Source: Pseudomonas viridiflava (GTDB lineage Bacteria; Pseudomonadota; Gammaproteobacteria; Pseudomonadales; Pseudomonadaceae). From it: a DNA stretch of 64,000 bases. The translations under genes and the position numbers were made by a program. The notes beneath the pieces are model-generated. The model worked only from the letters and a program-made list of their open reading frames with translations, had not been told where the DNA came from and ran no database searches. The stretch is taken from NCBI RefSeq assembly GCF_900585905.1, contig NZ_UTVH01000024.1:62001-126000 (forward strand), written 5' to 3'. Positions 55,942 to 63,038 of this stretch are shown piece by piece. Within the stretch, counting starts at the first letter, position 1; each line of letters begins with the position of its first letter.

Positions 55942-55967
55942 GTGGGACCGGCTTCAGCCGGGAAGGC
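55942..55967 (+). repeat. single REP element
   Basis: GTGGGACCGGCTTCAGCCGG then GAAGGC, 5 bases past the puuD stop. CCGGCTtcAGCCGG is an internal dyad. It matches a known Pseudomonas REP class, without an inverted partner nearby. Confidence 0.75.
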
Positions 55968-56243
55968 GTCAGTCCAGCTGCGGTCTCCGTTTCCCAGCCA
56001 AAGCCGGTACCGACGCCCCAACCCTGCCCTGTTATCGCCCTTCCCTGCCCCGTCCCGGAGCACTTGCACGAAATTTCCCCAGCCCATATCCTCCGCCGCC
56101 GCGGTGAAAGCTGTCGCGTGTGAACCGTAACGCAATCAACAACTTGCTGACGGACCGCGCAATCGTAGGTTTTCTGATTAAACGTCTCACTCGGCTGCTC
56201 ATGCAGCAGCCGACAGCACTTTCGTGCGCCTGATTCACGGCAT

Positions 56244-56259
56244 TGGCGCACCTCTTGCT
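56244..56259 (+). promoter_or_regulatory. sigma-54 type promoter of the Tsx-like gene
   Basis: TGGCGCACCTCTTGCT matches TGGCAC-N5-TTGCW with one mismatch in the -24 half and a perfect TTGCT -12 half, at exact GG-N10-GC spacing. It gives a leader of about 90 bases. The leader holds ATGTAGACAA, one mismatch from the TTGTAGACAA-type GntR palindrome. Confidence 0.6.
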
Positions 56260-56360
56260 ATGTAGACAAAGTTGACCAGACAGACATGTTTTCAAGCGCG
56301 CAAAAGTGCCTGCCAAAAGAGCACTTATAAAACCAGATCGAGTATTCAGGGGAGCAATGT

Positions 56361-57146
56361 ATGAAGCGTATTATTTCCAGCGCGGTGGTCGCCGGAGGCT
56401 TGTTGGCGTCCGGCCAAAGCATGGCCGAGGGATTGCTGCAATGGCAGAGCAACAGCCTGTCTTACCTCAACGGTCGCGACTTCACGGTCAACCCGTCGAA
56501 CCAGCAGACTTTCACCTTTGAACACGCGGACGGTTGGAAGTACGGCGATAACTTCGTGTTCATCGACAAGATTTTCTACAACGGCAAAGCCGACGCCACC
56601 AACGGCGACAACACGTATTACGGCGAGATTTCCCCGCGCCTGTCCATGGGCAAGATCTTCGGCCAGAAAATCGAATTCGGCCCCATCTCCGACGTGCTGA
56701 TCGCCGCCACCTATGAGTTTGGCGAAGGCGACAACGAGTCCTACCTGATAGGCCCGGCCGTTGACCTGAAGATCCCGGGCTTCGATTACTTCCAGCTCAA
56801 CTTCTATAAGCGCTACACCGACGGCCATCGCGCAGGCTATGGCGCCTGGCAGATCACCCCGGTCTGGTCCTATACCCTCCCGGTGGGCAAGTCAGACATC
56901 CTGATTGACGGCTTCATCGACTGGGTCGTGGACAACAAGTCCGACTCCAACGGTGAATACAAATCCAACGTGCACATCAACCCGCAAATCAAATACGACC
57001 TGGGCAAAGCCATTAACCTGCCTGATCGTCAGCTGTATGTGGGTATCGAATATGATTACTGGTCAGATAAATATGGCATCGAAGACACCCAGTTCTTCGA
57101 CACCAACCAGAATACCGCCAGTTTGCTGGTGAAGGTCTTCTTCTGA
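56361..57146 (+). CDS. Tsx/OmpK-like outer-membrane nucleoside channel
   Basis: A 261-residue outer-membrane beta-barrel. Signal peptide MKRIISSAVVAGGLLASGQSMA, then mature barrel starting EGLLQWQSNSLSYLNG, the Tsx/OmpK signature. Alternating aromatic strands follow and the C-terminal residues end in VKVFF, the terminal Phe used by the BAM complex. Tsx proteins let nucleosides and related bases cross the outer membrane, fitting its place after the purine genes. It has its own sigma-54-like promoter. Confidence 0.93.
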   Translation: MKRIISSAVVAGGLLASGQSMAEGLLQWQSNSLSYLNGRDFTVNPSNQQTFTFEHADGWKYGDNFVFIDKIFYNGKADATNGDNTYYGEISPRLSMGKIFGQKIEFGPISDVLIAATYEFGEGDNESYLIGPAVDLKIPGFDYFQLNFYKRYTDGHRAGYGAWQITPVWSYTLPVGKSDILIDGFIDWVVDNKSDSNGEYKSNVHINPQIKYDLGKAINLPDRQLYVGIEYDYWSDKYGIEDTQFFDTNQNTASLLVKVFF

Positions 57147-57251
57147 TCGAAGTCGGCGAGGTGTGCCCAGGCACCCTCGCCTTGCGCCCCGCAGGCCGCA
57201 TTATGGATTCAATGGGCAATCAAACGGCGCGGCGATGGAGCGCGCGTCTCT

Positions 57252-57677
57252 TTACCAACGCATGCCCTTGAATGGACTCCAGCCCTGCTCGCCTTTGATT
57301 TCCTTGAGGTAATAGGCATAGTTTGTAGCCACCCCGTAAATCACGTTAAACCCGAAACCCACCCCGAAATCTATTTGTTTCTGGTACGGAAAACCTGTCC
57401 ATTCGATGATCAGATCGACCACGGTTGAAACCACGATGATCAACGCAATCAAGGTCAGATTTTTCTTCCAGAGCCCGAGCACGAACCAGTAAATCGGGCC
57501 AAAGAAAAACGCGATGACGTTCATGTTGATCTTTAGCTTCTGGTTAAACGGCAACTCGGCCAGGGCGGGCTTGTACGCGGGGGAATTGGGCGCGCCATGC
57601 AGATCAAAAAATGCGAAGCGCTGCTGCCACTTCTCACTGTATTTACTGCGGGGTTTTGCTTGCTCCAAGGTGTCCAT
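57252..57677 (-). CDS. DUF2628 membrane protein
   Basis: A 141-residue protein with a charged cytoplasmic N-terminus (about 1-50: SEKWQQRFAFFDLHGAPNSP) and hydrophobic spans (about 52-70, 75-92, 105-125) typical of the DUF2628 family, with NMNVIAFFFGPIYWFVLGLW as its diagnostic segment. Function unknown. It lies between the purine locus (convergent Tsx gene) and the T6SS genes on the same strand as the latter, 56 bases past the tssA stop; it may be read through from tssA but is not a known T6SS part. Confidence 0.85.
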   Translation of the reverse strand: MDTLEQAKPRSKYSEKWQQRFAFFDLHGAPNSPAYKPALAELPFNQKLKINMNVIAFFFGPIYWFVLGLWKKNLTLIALIIVVSTVVDLIIEWTGFPYQKQIDFGVGFGFNVIYGVATNYAYYLKEIKGEQGWSPFKGMRW

Positions 57678-57733
57678 GGTTTAGTCCTTTAATAGCGTTT
57701 TATGGGTGGATTGGGAAAATTCGGTGAGCTTTA

Positions 57734-58831
57734 TCAAGCCTTCGGCTCTTTGGTCCCCAGCACGTCACGAATACTGTCCACAACGTTACTGTCCTTGATC
57801 ACGTCGTTCAGCCAGCCTTCGAGCGGCATGTTGCCCCACTTGATCGCGCGTTCGATCAGGTAGGGGACCGGGCTCTGTGGCTCAGTATTCTTGAAGAATT
57901 GGGCAACGCTGGCGAGCATGGTGAAGGCTTCTTCGCGCGTTGCGGGCGTGGTGCGCAGTGCGGCTGGCGGCGAGTCCTGGTTGATGGCGGTCATGACTGC
58001 ACCTGCTGGTGGGGCCGCTGTAATGTCAGCATCGGGCGTCGGCGCTGCCACGGTTGCAGGCGCGAGTTCTATGCCTCTGTCCTTGAGCAGTTTTTCAACC
58101 AGTTGCCCGGCACGTGACAGCACCTCGTTGAGCGTTGCAAAACTTGGCGAGTCGCGTCCGAACAGCGTATCGGCGGTTGCCTGCAGCTGCTGGCAGGCTT
58201 TGAGGCTGGCTTCCACTTCGGCAGCCTTGAGGCGCAAGTGATCCGAGTCCGTCAGCACGACTGAGCGCTGGAAGATCTCCGCGTTGATTTTGCCTTCCTC
58301 TACGGCGACCATCATCGCCTTGGGGTTTTGCAGGGCCAGGTTCTCGACGTGACGGGACTCGTCATAGCGCAGCAGGCCGAAGTTGTCGCCTTGCGTGATA
58401 GGCAAGCCGCCGACGACGTCGGTCAGTGCAGTCTTGAGCCATGTCAGGCGTGCCGAGCGCTCTTCTACACCCTCTTCCAGAGAGGGAAACAGGTCGGCCC
58501 AGAAGTTTTGCAGAATTCGTTGGGTCAGCGTCAGCCCGAAGGTGATACCGACAAAATGATATCGATGCGCCAATGCTTCACTGAGCCAGGCGACGAGCAT
58601 CAGGTCTTTGCTTTGTTTCGCGATGCCCTGGGCTGCCAATGTAATGGTCAGGTCCCAATCAGATGACTTCAGATCAGTCTGCCAATCACCTTGCGTCAGA
58701 TAATCAGGGTCTGCCCGACGCGCTTCTTTGACCTGATCAAACAGGGTGGAAAAACTGAGATCTTCACCACTGCCTCCGTTAATGGGCGCGGTCAGATCGG
58801 TCAGCGAGAGGTCATTGAGAAATTCAGACAT
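57734..58831 (-). CDS. tssA: type VI secretion protein TssA (short form)
   Basis: A 365-residue TssA. The N-terminal ImpA domain (about 10-120) has DLTAPINGGSGEDLSFSTLF and DWDLTITLAAQGIAKQSKDL; a variable middle (about 150-290) and a C-terminal helical region LIERAIKWGNMPLEGWLNDV, which marks the short TssA with the cap-type C-terminus. TssA guides baseplate and sheath assembly. It follows hcp, with the hcp terminator (58850-58882) between them, so it depends on read-through or its own promoter. Confidence 0.94.
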   Translation of the reverse strand: MSEFLNDLSLTDLTAPINGGSGEDLSFSTLFDQVKEARRADPDYLTQGDWQTDLKSSDWDLTITLAAQGIAKQSKDLMLVAWLSEALAHRYHFVGITFGLTLTQRILQNFWADLFPSLEEGVEERSARLTWLKTALTDVVGGLPITQGDNFGLLRYDESRHVENLALQNPKAMMVAVEEGKINAEIFQRSVVLTDSDHLRLKAAEVEASLKACQQLQATADTLFGRDSPSFATLNEVLSRAGQLVEKLLKDRGIELAPATVAAPTPDADITAAPPAGAVMTAINQDSPPAALRTTPATREEAFTMLASVAQFFKNTEPQSPVPYLIERAIKWGNMPLEGWLNDVIKDSNVVDSIRDVLGTKEPKA

Positions 58832-58849
58832 AGCGCACTCTGATCAAGT

Positions 58850-58882
58850 AAAAAAAACGTCGTGCCGCAGGATGGCACGACG
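58850..58882 (-). terminator. rho-independent terminator after hcp
   Basis: CGTCGTGCC (58858-58866) and GGCACGACG (58874-58882) form a perfect 9-bp stem; the minus strand then runs into eight Ts (A-run 58850-58857). It stands between hcp and tssA and probably limits tssA expression relative to hcp. Confidence 0.88.
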
Positions 58883-58889
58883 CTGAGTG

Positions 58890-58909
58890 AGGGCCGCGTG
58901 CGCGGCCCT
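58890..58909. repeat. 9-bp perfect hairpin after hcp
   Basis: AGGGCCGCG (58890-58898), two-base loop, CGCGGCCCT (58901-58909). It lies in the hcp 3' end just before the terminator hairpin and may protect the hcp mRNA from decay. Confidence 0.65.
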
Positions 58910-58922
58910 GTATCGCCAAAAT

Positions 58923-59441
58923 TTAAGCGAATACTTTGTTGGCAGTCCGATCCCAGCCACCGGTGACGTTACCGCCGCCCTGGCCATCTGCACGGCTTTG
59001 TTGGGTGTAGGTGGTTTTGATACGCGCGAAGTTGAAGCTGATTTCTTCAATCGGCAGATCGCCTACAGCCTTGTCTTCGCCCTTCTCGCTACCGCCTGCA
59101 AGGGCCTTGACGGAAGAAACCACAACTTCTTCCAGGTTGATGGTGAGGTAAGTCACCTTGTCGCCACCGGCACGGTTCACATTCAACTGAATCTTGGCGA
59201 TGTGAGTACCTTTGCAGCACGCTTCGAACAGCTTCGCGGAAGCCTTGTCGACCGACTTGCGAATGGTGAAATCGCTCAGCGCAACGCGCTCGGAAGAAGC
59301 GCCGCCCGAAGAGCTGGCAGTGGCAGAAGTGGCCTGGGTTGCGCCGTACTCGTAGCCCAGCACTTCGATCCAGTCCTTGTGCTTATCGTCCAGTACTTCA
59401 CCCGGAATGCCGTCGATCTGGATATATGCGTCAAATGCCAT
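58923..59441 (-). CDS. hcp: Hcp type VI tube protein
   Basis: A 172-residue Hcp, the hexameric ring that stacks as the inner tube and is secreted. N-terminus AFDAYIQIDGIPGEVLDDKH and RVALSDFTIRKSVDKASAKL, later KIQLNVNRAGGDKVTYLTI, all typical of the Hcp1 family. AAAGGAG lies eight bases before the ATG. It sits between the TssM-like/OmpA gene and tssA, with hairpin and terminator after it, a layout giving high hcp mRNA. Confidence 0.97.
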   Translation of the reverse strand: MAFDAYIQIDGIPGEVLDDKHKDWIEVLGYEYGATQATSATASSSGGASSERVALSDFTIRKSVDKASAKLFEACCKGTHIAKIQLNVNRAGGDKVTYLTINLEEVVVSSVKALAGGSEKGEDKAVGDLPIEEISFNFARIKTTYTQQSRADGQGGGNVTGGWDRTANKVFA

Positions 59442-59591
59442 TTTCTGTATCTCCTTTTCATTGAAGGCCAGCCCTGCGAACAGGACATGACCCTTTTGAT
59501 TAACCTGCCTGAAAACGATCAGGAAGGTTTCTTACTGCTACCCCGGCCCAACATTCAGGCCCAGGCTTCAGTATCTTGCGGGCGCGTCGCG

Positions 59592-62090
59592 TCAGTTGCT
59601 CGCGCGCACTTCGATTTCTACTCGCCTGTTAGGCTCCAGACACTTGATCAACTGAGCTCTGGGTTGCTGCATATCGCATTTGACCAACGGCTTCTCGCTG
59701 CCCTCGCCGACCACATCAACCAGCTCGGCAGGTAGCCCCTTGCCCACCAGATAGGTCTTGATGGTTTGAGCCCGCTGTTTGGACACCTGCAGGTTACCTT
59801 GCGGGTCACCGATCTGATCCGCATGGCCAGCAATAATGATCTTGCCGACATTGGGCGTGCTCAACAACTTGCCGGCAATGGCGCTCAGCTGACTCTGGCC
59901 CTCGCTCTTCAGACTCTGGAAGTCGGCTCGGCCAAAGGCAAACAGGGTGTCTGATTCCAGTGTGATGGTCTCGATCGAGCGCAACGACTGGGTGAGCAGG
60001 CTGTTGATGTAATTGCGGGTGCTGGAGGTCAGAAACGCATTGTCGAGGATGCGAGGTACATCCTCTTCATGAATCTGATCACTGTAGAAGTTGATCTGCC
60101 GACTTGCGTACTCATAGTCCTGATTGCTGTTCTCGGCAGCACTGCCGGTCATGGCATGGCCGGTCTGGCGGGCAATGGCGGGATACCAGTAGTCAGGTAT
60201 TTTAGCTTTCAGGAATGCAGGGTCTGCTTTTTCACGCTGCGAACGTGACAGCATCACGTAAGTGTCGAGCGTCGCCTTGCCGAAGTTGGCAATCGACTGC
60301 GCCCGGTTGTCCGCAGGCAAGGCTTTGGGTTCCACGCTGTCGACCCCGGTGACGGGTGCCAGATCTCTGGAGTTGCGCTGATAAACCTTGATGGTGGTCA
60401 GCAGATACAGTGAGCGGGTCAGGTTGTCCGCTGTCGGCTTGAGCATGACTGTTTCCAGTCGGGCGAAATAAGGCACGCGCAGCAGCGGCTCGATGGCGTA
60501 GCCCTGGTAAAGCCCGGCCCGCATGCGCAACGGCACACCTTCGTCATGGTGACGCTTGTAGTAATGCTCGGTCCAGAAACGCAGGCGATCCAGAGTCTGC
60601 CACTGCGTAAACGGGTTGTTGGCAGCGCTGTCCTGTTGCTCCGCCTGGGCCAGCTCGCTGGCAATGGACTGAATTGTCTTGACGTTGTTCCAGTAAGACC
60701 AACCCCACACACTGCACAGCAAAAGCGCAGCCGCAGCGACGCCTCCGATCCAGGCTGCCTTGCGACGCCGCTCCCGGTGGTTGGTGGTGTACAGCGCGAC
60801 CAGATGCTGGTCGGGAATGATGACCTTGCGAAACAGGCTGTGGATAAACAGCGGACGCTGTTGCGCGATACCAGCAGCGCTTTCGTGCTCGCCCTGCAGC
60901 GCGAACCGTTCGGTCACTTGCCGGGTATGCCCGCCCATTTCAGGCTGGTCGGCATCCAGCGCACTGGTGAAATAAAAGCCGCGCAGCAGCTCCGCATCCT
61001 GATAGGGATTGGCACGTAGCAGGGAGTCGACGAACAGCTGCAGACGTGGTTTGAGTGCCTCCAGCTCCAGCGGAAAACGATAAACCGCCGTATCCTGGCG
61101 CGTGATCTGAATATCCTGCAGAACCAGTTGATGCCCTGCCACCTGCTTCCAGTAGCTGACCAGCTCATCCATCGCGGCGCCGAAGCGCTGACCCCAGTCG
61201 GCCTGTTCGAAGCCTTTGTGAGAAAACGTCTTGCCCATGACTTCGCCGCGGGCCACTTCGTCGAGTTGACGGTAGAACGGCGCGAAACCCGGCACCAGAT
61301 CGCATTTGGTGAACACCAGATACACCGGCAGTCGTACTTCCAGCAGCGCATGGGTCTCCTGGATTCGCTCACGCAGGCGCTTGGCGATGCGCTCTTGATC
61401 CTCCAGAGAGCCCTGAAGAATGTCGTGAATGCTGACAGCAACGATCAAACCATTGAGCGGACGACGCTGACGATGCTGACGCAACAATTGCAGGAATGCC
61501 CGCCACTTGCCGGCCTCCTCCTGATCGTTCATGTAGCGCCCGGCGGTATCCAGCAGAACGGCTTCGGAACTGAAGAACCAGTCACAGTTGCGCGTACCAC
61601 CCAGACCGGAAACGCGCGCGCCTTCCTGCTCGGCGTAGGGAAAGTTGAGGCCTGACTGATAGAGCATCGTGCTCTTGCCTGCCGCTGGCTGACCCACCAC
61701 CAGATACCATGGCAGCGCGTACAAGGCGTCTTTGTCCTTGGCGCCACGCGGCTTGTTGCCATGCAGACGCTCAATACTCTGCAGCAGACGCTCACGCAGG
61801 AGGCTGACCTCCTCCCGGTCCGCAGGACTAGCGTTGAGCACCGCCTGATCGGCATCCTCACGTAACAGGCCTTCAAGGTTGTGATGTGTGGATACGCCCC
61901 GATAAAGCAGCAGGACATAGCCAGCAGACAGCAGCACAAACACGCCAATACCCACGAGCAGGCTGTTGAAGGAGCCGAAATCAAATGCCAGCCCAATACC
62001 CCAGACAATGAAGAGGCTCATAAAGAACAACACACCCAGGATGTAGGGTTGGTAGCGAAGAAAATAATATTTGATCTTGTTCATATTCAC
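59592..62090 (-). CDS. short TssM-like NTPase fused to OmpA peptidoglycan-binding domain
   Basis: An 832-residue membrane protein. N-terminus: two spans (about 16-36 and 44-64), then a cytoplasmic TssM/IcmF-type NTPase domain with Walker A VVGQPAAGKSTML (132-144), SGLGGTRNCDWFFSSEAVLL and LVFTKCDLVPGF. A third span (AAWIGGVAAAALLLCSVWGW) leads to a periplasmic part of about 250 residues, then an OmpA-like domain (about 700-832) with IIIAGHADQIGDPQGN, a Cys pair and PNRRVEIEV. The usual long TssM periplasmic region is absent. It resembles the accessory protein TagP of Pseudomonas T6SS clusters in order and layout. It overlaps tagF by four bases; the start is GTG 62090 or ATG 62084. Confidence 0.9.
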   Translation of the reverse strand: MNMNKIKYYFLRYQPYILGVLFFMSLFIVWGIGLAFDFGSFNSLLVGIGVFVLLSAGYVLLLYRGVSTHHNLEGLLREDADQAVLNASPADREEVSLLRERLLQSIERLHGNKPRGAKDKDALYALPWYLVVGQPAAGKSTMLYQSGLNFPYAEQEGARVSGLGGTRNCDWFFSSEAVLLDTAGRYMNDQEEAGKWRAFLQLLRQHRQRRPLNGLIVAVSIHDILQGSLEDQERIAKRLRERIQETHALLEVRLPVYLVFTKCDLVPGFAPFYRQLDEVARGEVMGKTFSHKGFEQADWGQRFGAAMDELVSYWKQVAGHQLVLQDIQITRQDTAVYRFPLELEALKPRLQLFVDSLLRANPYQDAELLRGFYFTSALDADQPEMGGHTRQVTERFALQGEHESAAGIAQQRPLFIHSLFRKVIIPDQHLVALYTTNHRERRRKAAWIGGVAAAALLLCSVWGWSYWNNVKTIQSIASELAQAEQQDSAANNPFTQWQTLDRLRFWTEHYYKRHHDEGVPLRMRAGLYQGYAIEPLLRVPYFARLETVMLKPTADNLTRSLYLLTTIKVYQRNSRDLAPVTGVDSVEPKALPADNRAQSIANFGKATLDTYVMLSRSQREKADPAFLKAKIPDYWYPAIARQTGHAMTGSAAENSNQDYEYASRQINFYSDQIHEEDVPRILDNAFLTSSTRNYINSLLTQSLRSIETITLESDTLFAFGRADFQSLKSEGQSQLSAIAGKLLSTPNVGKIIIAGHADQIGDPQGNLQVSKQRAQTIKTYLVGKGLPAELVDVVGEGSEKPLVKCDMQQPRAQLIKCLEPNRRVEIEVRASN

Positions 62091-63007
62091 TTCGAATCCA
62101 ACGCATCGACAAACCGGTCGATAACTTCATAAAGGGGATGGTCACTGTCAGGAAAGACGTGCGCGTGATGATGCTCGTCGAATGCATCGAATGGCGCCAG
62201 CACGTCATAGCTTTCCGTGCGATCTGTAATGCCGGTCATCAGGCGATATCCATCTGTAGTGATGCGTGACGGAAAGCAAAGCAGTTTCGGACGCATGAAG
62301 TCGTCTATCAGGACGCTGACTTCGGGCGCTGCACGCGTGGCGGTCATGCGCGAAAACCAGTCGACCCAGAGGTCGGCCGTGGGATTTTTCAAACCGCGTT
62401 CGGCAGGCAACGGCAGCGATATGCCGATGGGCTTCTGGATGCGCAGCTGTTTGCCCAGCGCATGCAGACGCGTGAACACGGCGTTGGTGACGAACTCCGG
62501 GTACGACCCTGCAAGCGAATTGGCAATATCGCGCAGCGTAAAGTTCGCCATGAACCGGGTATGCACCCGGCGGAAAAGCTCGAAGTCCTGAACCTGTAAA
62601 GGGCGCAATGCCTTGATGCGATCAAACAGCACCGCTGTGCTTTCGCCTTGCTGAGCCATGTAGAGCAACGGCTTGATCTGCCCGCTGAACAGTTCGCTCA
62701 GGGTGAACGGGTTCACCAGAACGCCCACATCGCCGGCCTTGATCGTCTGGAAAATAAAGAACGGATAACGCCGCGCGCTTGAGTCTCGCGAGCTGATCAA
62801 ACCGCCCAGCAACCAGTTGCCGCTGCGTGACTTGTAGCTGAAAAAACATACCGGCAACTTGTCGAAAAGATCACGCCAGTCTTCGCGGTGCTGCATCGCC
62901 GCCAGCGCTCCCTGCAACCAGGCGTCAAGCTCGCAGACTTCATCGCCGGCCCCGTGCAGGCTGACGAAGTCCGGGCTCGCGGGTATTTTCCCGAAGCAGC
63001 CGATCAT
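62087..63007 (-). CDS. tagF: type VI secretion accessory protein TagF
   Basis: A 306-residue TagF (DUF2094), a post-translational repressor of T6SS assembly in P. aeruginosa. N-terminus IGCFGKIPASPDFVSL and LDAWLQGALAAMQHREDW are the family signature; the rest has LLGGLISSRDSSARRYPFFI and a His-rich end EHHHAHVFPD. Unlike the TagF-PppA fusions of some species, no phosphatase domain is attached. It lies between tssM (31 bases upstream) and the TssM-like/OmpA gene (4-base overlap). Confidence 0.94.
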   Translation of the reverse strand: MIGCFGKIPASPDFVSLHGAGDEVCELDAWLQGALAAMQHREDWRDLFDKLPVCFFSYKSRSGNWLLGGLISSRDSSARRYPFFIFQTIKAGDVGVLVNPFTLSELFSGQIKPLLYMAQQGESTAVLFDRIKALRPLQVQDFELFRRVHTRFMANFTLRDIANSLAGSYPEFVTNAVFTRLHALGKQLRIQKPIGISLPLPAERGLKNPTADLWVDWFSRMTATRAAPEVSVLIDDFMRPKLLCFPSRITTDGYRLMTGITDRTESYDVLAPFDAFDEHHHAHVFPDSDHPLYEVIDRFVDALDSK

Positions 63008-63038
63008 CTACTGCGTCCCCTGTTCACGTTGCGCATCA

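Larger units (their letters stand above)
55938..56360. other. 423-bp intergenic region between puuD and the Tsx-like gene
   Basis: It contains a single REP at its left end, a sigma-54-like element at 56244-56259 and the leader of the Tsx-like gene. The middle (55970-56240) shows no gene or repeat I can support. Confidence 0.6.
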
